A stretch of DNA of 64,000 nt from Oscheius dolichura. Taxonomy: Eukaryota > Nematoda > Chromadorea > Rhabditida > Rhabditidae. Under the pieces are notes generated by a model that did no database searches, was not told the origin of the DNA, and saw only the letters and a program-made list of their open reading frames with translations. The first letter of the stretch is position 1. Each line of letters begins with the position of its first letter. The stretch is taken from NCBI GenBank assembly GCA_932521035.1, contig OW051493.1, positions 9,322,001-9,386,000 on the forward strand, given 5' to 3'. Positions 11,609 through 22,484 of this stretch are shown one piece after another. Both the position numbers and the translations under genes were made by a program.

Positions 11609-14600
11609 CTACTTCTTCGCAATGTAGTCCTTCATCTTGCCGCGGGTCCACTTATGGCTAAAGTTCTTGGGAATATTGCCCAGGTAGCGTTCGTTGGTCT
11701 TCTCCGGCGAGGCAGACGCATCAAAGAGCAGCTGTCGCAGGTAGGTATAGAGATAGTCAAACGTCGGCCGCTCCTTAGCCTCATAACGCATACAGGCACC
11801 GATCAAATCGCCCCAATACGAGTCCACCTGACTGCTGCCCTTCTCACCAATCGTCATCTTATGGCCAAGCATAAAGATTTTAGCCAGCTCTTGAGCATTT
11901 GTTGGCTTGTCCTCTTCCAGCGAATACGGTGTCAAGCCGTCGTGAAGAACCTAGAAAAATGGATAAGATAGGGACATATTTGGGGGAGAGTGGCGTGCCC
12001 GGCATACATTACCATCCTATGCGCCATGCAAAACAAGTGTTTGTATGGCGCAGTGCCACGAGGCGCGTGTTGCCAGGAAAACATTGCGGGTTCGATTCCC
12101 GCCGGGGGCATCGTTTTTTGCTTTTTTGAAAATCTTTCGATTCAAATTCGTTGGCATACTTTATCTTTGGAGAAATTCTCCTAAAAATGGTCAAAGCTAT
12201 CACGCTTCCGCCGCCCTACTAGCCCCAATCCGGTGCCTACCTCAAACAGGAAACAGCCATAGGCCCAGACATCAGTAATAATATCAAAGGCACGATTGCG
12301 AAGACTATCCGGTGCCAGCCAGGGCCATTCCATTTCCGTCAGGTCCACCTCGTCGACAAATTCCTGATCATTTCGGGCATACGGTACCATGTAATCGGTA
12401 ATCTTGACGGCTAAGGAATTTAGATGCTCAGCATAGACGCAGACATTGGCGGCACGCAAATGACGATGGCACAGTAGATTGTTCTCGAGAAAACGCATAC
12501 CGCCAGCTACCTGTAGAAAACAAATATCAACAAGAAAAACGAGCTTCGGTCTTCATTCCTTACTTTGGCCTCACCACCAAGTGCACAGATTGGCGCAGCT
12601 GGTAAGAGCCCAGCCTTTGAGTATCACGACGCGGGTCGCGGTCGAATATCTTTTGCTTTTTTCTAGGATTATCACCAAAACAGATTTGGCCAATTATACG
12701 CCTTTTTTTGCTTTTTTTTCTATGTAAAAACGCGGAAAACAGCAATTACTAAGAGCCAGTGATCGCCCCCACCTGATAGGCAATCTCCAACTTGGTACGC
12801 GGCGACATCCACCAGTCATCATAGCGCCGAATGGTCAGCAAGCGATCCAGTCCCACTCCGGCTATACCCTCATAAGCCAGCCAGTTATCTTTCTAAAACT
12901 CTGCTATAGTAAAAGTATGCATGAAATAATAGTTAGCAGGAAAAAATAGAAAGAAAACGGTAATTTGACAGTGAGGGACGGCTACTGGCCGCCCTGCCGC
13001 CGCACCCATAAAATCTTGGCCGCTGGGGGCTTTGTCATTTGGCGCTGCCAATTTGCCTATTCGGGCTGCTGCCGAGATCGTACGGGTGCCGCGGCAGTGC
13101 GACGAGATTCCCTTTCCCATAAGTAGATATAAAATTCCAACCTCCGTAGCATCACCATAGCAGATAATATGAGAAATAAAATTAGAGCCGGATCGGAAGA
13201 AGGACGGCTTCATTTTATCGGCCGATTTGAAGATTTCCTTGTGCGCCTTGGCATAGACAGAATTATCCGCGTGATGGATACGGCTAAATTAAAATTAACA
13301 GACAATAGAATATGCCGCCCACGTCATGTCCTTTTCAAAAGCGGGACGAGAAAAATTCCTCAAGAGATCTCGCAACACAACCGGATGATATGAGCCGTTA
13401 ATGTGCATATAGCCGCGGCGGGACTGGTCCTGTACAACTTTGACGTCCTTATCCTTTTGGCTCTTGGCCTGCTCGTCGATGACATTCTTCTTCTCCAGCT
13501 TGTCTCTCCACAGCCTGGAAAAAACCAAAAAATTATCATTTATTTGTCAAAAAAACGGGGTCAAAAGGGTTCTGGAGCGACTAGTCACCGTTCAGAGCCC
13601 ATTTTCCGGTCAGGAACCCTGTTACCGTAATCACAAAAGGGTGGAATGGGTTTTATAACCTCTTCAATCAGTCTCCTGACCCTCTATTCCTAATCAAAAT
13701 CTCCTAAAGAGCTTTCAACCAGGAGATTCCCCAGAAATGCCAGATTTGGACTCTAAGGCTGGCCCAGCCCCCATTTCCTCCTAGAAAAACGGGTTCCCAA
13801 CCCATTTTTTTAGGCTAAAAAGAGTCGTTACTCTGCCAAGCGATGTCTCCATTAATTTTCAGCTAAAAAACTAGATTCTATAGCCCTCAAAACCGGCTAA
13901 TCCGAATCAAGTCCCAATTTGACCTGGCCATTAGGTTCCGAGACGAAATGACCAGGTCCTGACGGAAATTTCCAGCCGTCTAGAAACTCTATTACCGTAT
14001 CCGGAAGAATAAAAACGGTTCGTAAGAGAGTGGAGATAAAAATAGGGGGCTCTCCCCAGGGGCTGGTGGATATGGTAGCAGGATCCCACCAGGATCTCCC
14101 TTCCATTGGAGGATCCGGGCCATGGCGCTTTTTCAATGTAAAAGTTCTACAAAATTCGGGCATACTGTAATCAGTAGAGAGTAGAAATTCCCCCGGAAAA
14201 GAGCAAAACAAAGACAAAAACAAAAAAGAAGAGGCAGGACTCACCACATGGGAAAGGCGGACAACGGCAGCCCGGGCTTCTGTGCTTTGACGAGTTTAAA
14301 CGGTTCCCTCTTGTATTCTTTAATGTATTCCTTGAATTTAATGGGATAGAGCAGAGGGCGGGGACTACTGTATGGCGTCATGTTCACGTCGGCCGGAATG
14401 CGAAGGGTCACGGCCTTATAGTTCTGGCCGGATGTGGGCAGGGCCGTCTTATAGTAGTAGTCGAGCAGACCCTCCAGCGAGAGGAAGTCGTGTCCCTTCT
14501 CGATGTAGAACAGTCCGCCGTCGGTACGCATGATGACAAAGTACAGTAGGCCGTGCGGAGGGGCCGATGGCGGCGTCGGCATAATGTCATACATCTGCTC

Positions 14601-15468
14601 GCGCTCATGTTCCAACGGGCCGGCAAATCTCAGATTATAGTATTCCGTCTCGCGCCATTCGTGCCAGATTTGGTCAATGTCACCGGTATGGGTACGGACG
14701 AGCAGAGAAAACGGAGCCCAAGCGCCTTCCGGCTCCCAGTCGGGCGGCTGGCAGACGACAAACGATCCCTGCGACCAGGATTGGCTCATCAGCTTGCCGG
14801 CAGCTTCCGACGGGGTTACGCGCCCGGCCCACCATCTGAAAAATAGAGAGACATTGTTAGTTACATATCTGGGGGTGGCGGAAAAGAGCGGCAGATGGCA
14901 GTCTGCCAGGTTGGCGCATTTTTGGTGTAATAGCCACAATAGACTAGTTACAGTATGCCAAAAATCTTAGTGATCTCCTGCACCGAAAAAGGCGCATTTT
15001 CGGGGGAAGCGCGCCACCTTGGCGCTTTTTCAGTGCAAGAGTCTACAGGGCCCATTGCACCGAAAAAGCGCAACGCTGGCGCATCTCCCCCACAAGGCGC
15101 ACCCGTCCCGCGAGAGAGATATACGGTAATTGTCACCTGCCGGTCCCGAGGCGCCAGTCCTTATATTCCCACTTCTCTGCCATTCTCTTCTCCACGTCAG
15201 ACAGCAACTCGTAGTTCGGCTTGCGCTCGAGATAGTTGATGGGGATGATGCCGCCCTTGCACGTCCTCACCAGGCCGCCGATGTCCGCTTTGATGGCCTT
15301 ATCCGGGGTCTGCAGATTCACGAACTGCACGTATTCTTTGACCTCGATGACGGTCCCCGGCTGGTCGATCTTCTCCAATTCGGGCACATTCAACGGCCAG
15401 CGGACAACGAAGACATCCTGTGCCAGGCAGAGCTTCTTCTCCGAGAGTCCGATGTACTCCTTGTCCAT
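11609..15468 (-). CDS. SH3-SH2-pseudokinase (Src/Csk-like architecture)
   Basis: Seven phase-consistent exons: 15468-15137, 14835-14245, 13514-13323, 13283-13142, 12892-12773, 12510-12241 and 11950-11609; 662 aa. The order is: an SH3-like segment ending GGIIPINYLE; an SH2-like domain opening WWAGRVTPSEAAGKLM and ending SLEGLLDYYYKTALP, with an insert in its middle; then a kinase-like domain. The beta-3 lysine appears kept (SVYAKAHK). The catalytic HRD is HRH (LLCHRHLRAANV), so the proton-acceptor aspartate is gone. DFG is DYM (KITDYM), keeping the metal-binding Asp, and APE is APD. The F-helix (DIITDVWAYGCFLFE) and ERPTF are normal. I infer a catalytically dead scaffold or allosteric regulator. 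The long introns carry repeats (family B, family A and two tRNA-like elements). It lies 285 bp downstream of the esterase-like gene on the same strand. Confidence 0.82.
12046..12125 (+). repeat. tRNA-like element (family C) in a pseudokinase intron
   Basis: A-box-like TGGCGCAGTG and a perfect T-arm/B box (GCGGG TTCGATT CCCGC), then TTTTTTGCTTTTTT. The 7-nt acceptor strand next to the T arm has no partner at the correct distance, so this is a tRNA-derived relic or SINE rather than a working tRNA. Confidence 0.65.
12585..12662 (+). repeat. tRNA-like element (family C) in a pseudokinase intron
   Basis: Opens with TTGGCGCAGCTGGTAAGAGC, a good A-box match, has a decayed B box (GCGGGTCGCGGTCGAAT), and ends in the same TTTTGCTTTTTT tail as its relatives. 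Intronic (12,511-12,772). Confidence 0.55.
12999..13096. repeat. Palindromic element, family A
   Basis: Inverted arms GCACCCATAAAATCTTGGCC and GCCGAGATCGTACGGGTGC with a short spacer. The arms extend outward by self-complementary sequence private to this copy (CTGCCGC / GCGGCAG). It lies in intron 4 of the pseudokinase gene. Confidence 0.75.
14900..15110. repeat. Palindromic element, family B
   Basis: Contains CACCGAAAAAGGCGCATTTTC, GCGCGCCACCTTGGCGC and an inverted CACCGAAAAAGCGCAACGCTGGCGC, plus TACAGTATGCC in the centre. It lies within intron 1 of the pseudokinase gene. Confidence 0.65.
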
Positions 15469-15753
15469 TTGGGCGGATAGCTCCGGACGGCGGACAGCAG
15501 TTGGAATGAGTCGGCTGGCTGGGGGGAGAGCGGGGCGAGTCGCCTATTAGACCGGAAGAAACTGGTCAACGACTGTTTTAACCGGGGGATTGGACAAGAC
15601 ATTAGCGTCTGCCCAGTTCCCAGGGAATAAAACATTCGAATTATGGTTTACAGTAGGAAAAGTCAAGAGCCGACGGCGGGAGGATAGGCGCGGGGGCGGG
15701 CCGCTGGCGAGGTCCTGACGGGATTTTCAGCCACCTCTTCTTACGGGTATAAT

Positions 15754-18310
15754 TTATTGTTGTTCAACGATTAAAATAGTGAGAATAAAGGTGAAAATAA
15801 GGGATACGGTAGCCGTCGAGGAGACAATATCTTCGCCGGTGAAGAAGTCGCGCCCCATCTCCTTGCTCAACCCCTTCCAGAAGGTGATTTCCTCTTTTAG
15901 AAGGTCTAAAATCCAGTTTTGTTCCAAATTTTAGTGGGCTCCCACCTTGTTCAATGGACTTCTCCTCTCCAAAGTGGAGATATTCCCCGTGGGAGCCGAA
16001 TGCCGGCCAGGAAGCGGCAGCAGTCGAGGGATTCCTGAAAAGTCGGGGTTTATAAGTGGATAGGAGGAGAATTTACCCGGTTTTAGTGAATTGAGCAATG
16101 GAATCGAAGAGGAATCTCTTGGGTGGATTGTCACCGGCCTCGAGGAGCAGCATCAACTCGTTGTAGTCATCCAACTTCGAGAGGAAGACATTCGCATAGA
16201 GGGAACGGGCACCGGCTTCGAGCACAGCAGGAACGCGATATGTCACATCCGATTTTAACTGGAAAAACGTTATAGAGACATTTTTACATACAAAATGTAG
16301 CCCAGAAAATTCTCTACAAAAGCCCATATTTTATAGAATATATCAATATAATTTAAAGAAACCAGGGAGTCTTCGGCAGCCTACGGCTGTCGTATATCTG
16401 TCAAAGTTATCCGTTTCGACATGTGGCGACCTTTCCGCTCTTCTGCCGACGATCGCCTGCGGCGGCCCCCGGGATTAAAAAATTAGTAATCCCTTTACCG
16501 TCGGACACTTTCCCATCGAACAGACAAACAAACAAACAGACAGACAGACAAACACTATAGCGCTTTAATAAGGGGGGATGAGAGGTTAAACACGGTACAA
16601 TTCCCTAGCGCGCCCACTTAGTGTATTGCAATGCGGCTGTCCGATCTGGCAAATCGCGCTCGATGAAGTCGGTTAGTCTTTGGTTCGATCCCATTTGTTT
16701 ATTTTCTCTTTTGGTGTTTATTTTTAGACTAGAAGTGCCCAGTTTTCAGGCCGCTTATGAGAAAAGGCTTAACTTTGGTAAAGTGCTGTGGATTCCTCAC
16801 TGTTACGCGCCAGAGCTTAGCAAAAAATAAACCGCCTATACTCCAAGAAGCGCCATCGAATGACACTACTCTCGTCATGCTAGCTCAAAAAAACGTGTGT
16901 CAATTTTGCAAATTTAAAAGCTCGCTTCCTCCTCACTGCCTTACTTTCAAAAAAATCTAAAAGTGCAGTTCAAAAATTATCGGTTCGAATGAGCCTACTC
17001 TCAACTCTCCAACTCAAAAAAAGTTGCGGGTAACATAACGTCTTTTTATATAGAAAGTTAGACTTTTTCAGACTAATTTGAATATGAAAATTACAGTATC
17101 TTCCATGCTTGATGGTCTAAACCCACATCAGCGAACTCCTCCTCGATGAGTTCCTCCTCCACGGGATAATAGAATAGTTTAATCTTCTCCTCGGCCTTTT
17201 GACTATTATAGAATCTCTTAGCCAGTTGGTGAATATAATCGTTGAATTGTTCCGGAGTCACGGCCACGTCCGGATAGTCGGAGATTGTCATCATCGTCGG
17301 GAATTTGTGCTGACTGCCGAGGAGGGCAGACGGCTCCGAAGGGACCAGCATCTCCCCGATGGTCGGGTGAAACTTCAGGCGGTCCTTTAAATCCCCCTTA
17401 AAATTGAATAAGCAAAGTCTACCGCTGCCTGCTCGACAGATTCCAACGTGAGACGACGGAAGCAGGCAGAATCCGTCAGGTTGCCACAATCTATACGGGA
17501 TAAGAACTCATCCGACGGGTCGAATTGGCCTCCAAGGGACCAGGACGAGCCGCTGAGGAGGATGAGACCATTTATTTGACCTGAAGAAGCTTTTAAAGAG
17601 GAAAAACGGCTCGAGACCTTTCATAGCCGGGGATAGGGACAGGACGCTGGCCACCTGGGCTCCCTCGCCAACTCCGGCTAGGGTAAACTTCGTGGAATCC
17701 AGTCCGAACGTCAGGGAATTGTCCCGAATAAAGCGGAAAGCATTCAAGATGTCGAAGAGTCCAGTATTAGGAGATTCCGAATTGAGGAAACCGAACACCC
17801 CGGTACGGTATTGTACAGTAACCAGAGCGATCCCCTTCGGCACGAGGCCGCTGGCCAGGTAGGCGGACGGCGAAGGGGAGGACGACGACGGGGGGACGAG
17901 TTCGTCGCTCAACAGGACGATTAAAGTTGGGAAGAGGTGAGAGGTCTGGAATGGGTCTCCACTGGAAAAACTACTGGAAAAGTTACATTGACTCGGTCGG
18001 CAGGGAGGAAGACATTCAGGATGAGGCAATCCTCCCTCATGGCGGTGTTGGCCCCGCCGGGGCAAGGAGGCGCCGGGCGAACGGCATTCCTCGTAGCGGA
18101 CCACGGCGGAATCGGCACGGACGGCTGGCCACGGGCTTCTACCCGGCCATAGGGAATGCCGCGGAAGGCGCGGACGGGACTGCCATCCACTCCGGGGAAG
18201 ACGCTGCCCTCGATGGGGCCAAGAGACGTGAGGATCTGGGGGCCGAGCTGGGGAACTTGGCACTGCGGCAGCTGTAACAGCCCGCCGAGGAGGAGACAAA
18301 TTGGATTCAT
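15754..18310 (-). CDS. Carboxylesterase-like protein lacking the catalytic serine
   Basis: Seven phase-consistent exons: 18310-17987, 17945-17618, 17580-17423, 17384-17127, 16258-16077, 16034-15946 and 15905-15754; 496 aa. It has a signal peptide (MNPICLLLGGLLQL..). Type-B esterase landmarks follow in order: GPIEGS, RGIPYGR, EDCLILNVFLP, VTVQYRTGVFGFL and GLILLSGSS. At the nucleophile elbow the family's G-E-S-A-G reads G-V-G-E-G, so the serine is replaced by glycine and hydrolysis is not expected. This places it with the non-catalytic cholinesterase-like proteins (neuroligin, gliotactin, glutactin), which act as adhesion molecules. The C-terminus ends in a hydrophobic stretch (TVSLIFTFILTILIV) with a very short tail, suggesting a GPI-anchor signal or a C-terminal membrane anchor. 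The protein is shorter than the usual 530-600 aa. The 868-nt intron 16,259-17,126 contains repeats. Confidence 0.85.
16290..16725 (+). repeat. Composite repeat (family D), interrupted copy
   Basis: The left part (AAATGTAGCCCAGAAAATTC, then TCTACAAAAG and TTTTATAGAA) lies at 16,290-16,340. The right part (GAGGTTAAACACGGTACAAT, TAGCGCGCCC, a tRNA-like segment with GGTTCGATCCC) lies at 16,580-16,725. About 230 bp between them include a short CAGACAGACAGACAAACA microsatellite at 16,520-16,555. It sits in an intron of the esterase-like gene. Confidence 0.6.
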
Positions 18311-20118
18311 GGGGACGGACGACTGACTGCTGGGAACTCCTGTTGACGAGGGAGTCAGAAAATAATCTCCCCCTGACTGATTTGCATCTCATTTACCCCG
18401 ATTGAATCATACAGGTGGGGTGAGGAGGACATAAAATGTTGTCATCATCTGTTTTCCTTCACCAGGTGATCTGCCCTCTTCCCGTCCTCCTCCCCTCTTC
18501 ATCCCCCCGTGGAAGAGACATCACTGGCCACACGTTCCCCTCCTCCCTCTTGAATTTAGAAAAAAAACGATGTGGCTGATTGAAAGCTGCCCACGGCGAG
18601 TTTTTATGAACTCGCCATTTTTGAACAGGTAGAGAGCGACAGGAAGCTGCGATTGGGAAGCCACTCGCAATTTGATCCTGTTGAACAGCTGGGGAGGAGA
18701 TGTCCGGGAGAATAGGGGTAGGGAGGAGAGGAAGAGGAGGAGGAGGAGGCCAAGTGCTTCTGTAGTCACCTTCAGAGCTCCTCTCTGTCAGGGAAGGAGG
18801 ATGGCCCGCCTCTGCCAGGCCAATTGAGGATTATTGGCCAGTCGGCCGGACAGGTAATTTCAGGAAGAGGAGAACCGACTAGTGACGACCAGCAGCCGGG
18901 GAGGATTACTCTTTCCTTGCCGCTGCCGACCAATCCTCCGGAATTCGGCCTTTTGGTGGCTTGTCCTCCTCCATCTTCCATTTGGGCCGACGAGGCACAG
19001 GCCACTGCTTTATAGCCGCCTTCCACCGCTCCTTAAATCTCTCTCCTCCGAGAATATCCTAGCCCTAACCTTGTGGTCGATGGCTTTCGCGTCTTCTCTC
19101 GGCTTCTCTCTCTCGAGATGAAACTGGACCGTATTGCGGGTTCAACCGACGGTTTCAAAAACGACCGGCTGCTTACATAAAAGCAAGTCTCGGGTGGTCA
19201 GAGATTCCAATCAGGGGCTTGTGTCCCTTTCCGTCAATCTGATAAGAAAGTTGATTCCCGGCTAGGGGGGAAGACGCGTAATCCTCTCGAGACCCTGTAG
19301 ATCCTTCTCTCGACCGTCAAATAAAAGACGAAGCGTGGACTGATAAGCCTTGTTCCGCGTTTGCAAATCGCCGATGGGCGTGTATCGGGTGTTGAAAGGC
19401 AAACTTGAACCTGGGCAATCGGTCGCTCTCGGCAGAAAAACTGGCTAGGAGCGGCCATTTGCCGTGGACAGCTCAAAATAGATAAAGACCGAGATTAGCG
19501 AGCCCTCTTGGCTTATTCTGCGGGAACAGAGGGGAAGAATCCACAAGAAGCAGGAGGCATTGGCCCTGTCCTCCTCTGGGGCTTCCTGTGAGCCAGCTGA
19601 GGCTTCTTTAGAACCTTTTTATAGGCTTTTGGGGCTCCTATATGCTCCTATGGACCCTGGGAGGATGATTCCCCCTTTCTGCTGCTCTCCAAGGCTCTGG
19701 AAGACTGTCTGAGGCTTTCTGATGGCCTAAAGGGCCCCCAGAAGCTTCTAGAGGCTCTCTGAAACTGTCTGGGGCTTCCAAAAGCTTTCTATAGGCTCCT
19801 GGGCCTGCTTGAGGACGCCTCCTCCCGGCTGCCCAGCTGATCATCTCCCAATCTTCTCTGGTTACTGCCTGCCTGCCTATATCTCGACGCAATCCCGTTC
19901 CCCCTTCCAATATGCCGTATGATGTTCTTCCCGGCCGTCAGTACAAGCCGCCTCGTCGTCCCCACACGAGAACAGAAGAAACCCGTCCGCCGACGGCTAG
20001 CTAGCCCCCGGGCGAGCGCGCGCGGCAAGACACAGAGAGAGAGGAGGGGGCCCCATTCCGATTTTTTCTCTCCTCCCCCCGGATTCGCGCCTGCATTCTC
20101 TCTCACACCCCGCGGGTC
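18311..20118. other. Intergenic; strand-biased degenerate repeats
   Basis: No supported gene. 19,560-19,810 is a degenerate array built on GAGGCTTCT / GGCTCCT-like words. It lies between the start of the esterase-like gene (-) and the start of the P/Q-rich gene (+), so promoters for both are expected; I see no clear TATA box. Confidence 0.5.
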
Positions 20119-21503
20119 ATGCGTATCATCATCGGCTATTGGCAATTTCTGCTCCTCGTCTTCTGTCCACTTTTTGTACAGGGACAGCCGCAACAGGTGC
20201 AGCCAGTACTACAGCAGCCATTCGGGTAGGGTCTCCTCTTCTTATTAGACCGCCCCTCTTTAGATTCAATGCCCCTCAAGGATTTAATCCCTTCCCTGGT
20301 GTCCCTCAAATGCCATTGACTGTCCAGCCACTACAGCCTTTTGGTATCCAGCCCTTCCAACCTCAGCCAGTCCAGGTGCTACCCCAGCAGGCCGCTGTCT
20401 CCTCCGGCCTGCCACAAATCCAGGGATTCCCTCAGATGGCGGGGCTTCCTCAAGGAGGAGCCACCTTCCCCCAGGCTGGTGGTCTTCCCACATTTGGAGT
20501 TCAACCTCCCGCCTTCAATCCTTACAACCCCTTCAACCTGCCCGGATTCGGCCTTCCTCCTCAGCAGTTTGCCCCCTTCCCGGGGATGATCAACGTCTCT
20601 CCTCTCTATTCCACAAATCAGGCGGTTGCTCCAGCGGCCCCTGCCCAGACGGCTGCCCAGGTCGCCCCGACCGTAAGGGTAGAAGACAGACCACAGTTTG
20701 AAGTCCCACAGGGAGTCGAGATCCAACAGGGAGCGGAAAGTAGCCGAGTGGAGCCAGTCATCCGACCGAGGGCCTCTCCTTCCCCTCCTCCTCCCCCGTC
20801 GCCGCCAACCGTTCGTCCCACCACAGTTGCCACAACTCCCGCTCCGACCACAACCAAGGCGACAACCACAGCAGCCCCAGAGACCACCGCCCTGCCCGTT
20901 GTCGACGCCAGAAGTGAACGGAAAGCAGAGAAGAAGCCCACCACATTTTCCCCATTGGAAGAGTCTAGCGAAGAGGAGGAGGAGGAGATTGATGATAACA
21001 TCCCCCCAGAGGTGCCAAAGGAGCTGACGGAGATGAGAAGACGACTGGAAGAGCGAATTGCCGAGGAGGAGCGACGAGAATTTGGAGAACAAGTGGAGGA
21101 GACAGCCAGCGTGGAGCCGACGAGGAAGAGAGACCACCTCGCCCATATCAGGGTAGGTTATCTCTTGTTTTTCTCCTCCAATTTGACATCCTGTTCCAGA
21201 CGGGGTCAGCTACACCGAAAGTCATAGATTTCCGAGCCATTAGCCAGCCGAAAGTCACCACACCGGGTCCACAAGGTGGGTGGCATTCTTGTAAAGGGGG
21301 GAGATCTCCCGGAAGAGGGGAGGAGATCCACTAGGCCATTTGAAGATAGAAAACGGCCTTCTTTTTCAGTAGACGAAGAAGAATTAACTAATCAGAAGGA
21401 GATAGAAGATATCCTGAGTCGAGTCCTGGATGCCGTCGCCCCCATGCACAAGGTTGTGGCGACGAGCAGCGAAAGCGAGTTCAAAGCACGACTGGCCCGT
21501 TAA
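20119..21503 (+). CDS. Secreted proline/glutamine-rich protein with acidic coiled-coil C-terminus
   Basis: ATG 20119, a 38-nt intron at 20,228-20,265, and further short introns near 21,153-21,199 and 21,274-21,368. TAA at 21,501-21,503. It has a signal peptide (MRIIIGYWQFLLLVFCPLFV..). A low-complexity region rich in P, Q, F and G follows (PQMPLTVQPLQPFGIQPFQP), then a Ser/Thr/Pro stretch (PTTVATTPAPTTTKATTTAA) typical of O-glycosylated linkers, an acidic run (EESSEEEEEEIDD) and a charged helix (EMRRRLEERIAEEERREF). No catalytic domain is visible; an extracellular matrix, cuticle or mucin-like role is an inference. Part of it is duplicated in inverted orientation downstream. Confidence 0.75.
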
Positions 21504-21764
21504 TAACTAAATTTATTTATTATTGTATTTATTGTTGTTATAATATATTAGAGAGAAAAAGAGAGAAGAAGAGAAAGAAATGAATGATTAGTTACGGATG
21601 TCAGGCAGCCGGGAGGGGCAAAAACTCCGGCCAGTATACATTAGGGCCTGTCATCAGCCTACTTTGACCCTTCGCCTAGTGCTGATTAGAATTGCCTCGT
21701 TAATGGTAGGTAAAGCTGGTTAGAAGGTGATTGTCGCACTTTTATCACATCTTCACGGAATAAT

Positions 21765-22245
21765 TTATTGGTAGCAGGCGGAGGACGAGAAGGAGGACTG
21801 GAGGAAGAAGAGGAGGAGCTGGAGGAGGATGAACAGGGAAAGGGGGATGAGAAGGAGCAGGAGGAGGACCAATAGCTCTCGGCCGGATGGCTGGCTCAAT
21901 TCAAACACATTCCGCTCCCTGCTGGATCTCGCCTCCCTGTGGAACTTCAAACGAAGGCCATCCCTACTGGACGACTTGGAACTGCCCGATTTGTGGAATA
22001 GAGAGGGGAGACGTTGGATCATCCCCGGGAAGGGGGCAAACTGCTGAGGAGGAAGGCCGAATCCGGGCAGGTTGAAGGGGTTGTAAGGATTGAAGGCGGG
22101 AGGTTGAACTCCAAATGTGGGAAGACCACCAGCCTGGGGGAAGGTGGCTCCTCCTTGAGGAAGTCCCGCCATCTGAGGGAATCCCTGGATTTGTGGCAGG
22201 CCGGAGGAGACAGCAGCCTACTGGGGCAGTTCCCTCCGAAAACTC
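21765..22245 (-). pseudogene. Inverted partial copy of the P/Q-rich gene
   Basis: The reverse complement of about 22,015-22,240 matches 20,385-20,590 almost base for base (one difference seen in roughly 190 nt by eye). It then continues with lower similarity and rearrangement down to about 21,820. A CAG codon of the parent reads TAG here (near 22,220), and the copy has no start exon or signal peptide, so it cannot encode the protein. The parent and copy form a long inverted repeat with about 1.2 kb between the best-matching arms. Confidence 0.85.
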
Positions 22246-22484
22246 TCATAAATGTTCATTTCAGATCACAGGAGACACAAGGCACAGTAGAGTCTCTTAT
22301 CTTATACACATCTTATACACAAACAGGAACAGAATAAATAGAGCACATAGAAATTTGTAGAGTTTTTGTTGAAAGAGAGAAGGAGAGAAAAAGCCGTTCG
22401 GCCGAGGACCCGTCTCGACAAAATTCGGTCGGGAATGGCAAGAAACCGGGGTTATTTACACAGAAAAGAGGGTGACTGGGAAGA

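Noticed and set aside
12046-12125. Functional tRNA gene
   Set aside because: Good A and B boxes but no 7-bp acceptor stem closes at the proper distance; three relatives share a non-tRNA tail.
14953-15480. Plus-strand open frames over the SH3 exon
   Set aside because: They are shadows of the minus-strand pseudokinase exon and a family-B repeat.
17508-18392. 294-codon minus-strand frame as a single unspliced protein
   Set aside because: Only its second half is the real esterase exon; the first half is out of frame with the signal-peptide exon. A 41-nt intron resolves it.
20379-21146. Long open frame on the minus strand opposite the P/Q-rich gene
   Set aside because: It is the mirror of a proline/glutamine-rich coding exon (giving Gly/Leu/Trp-rich sequence) and lacks any feature of its own.
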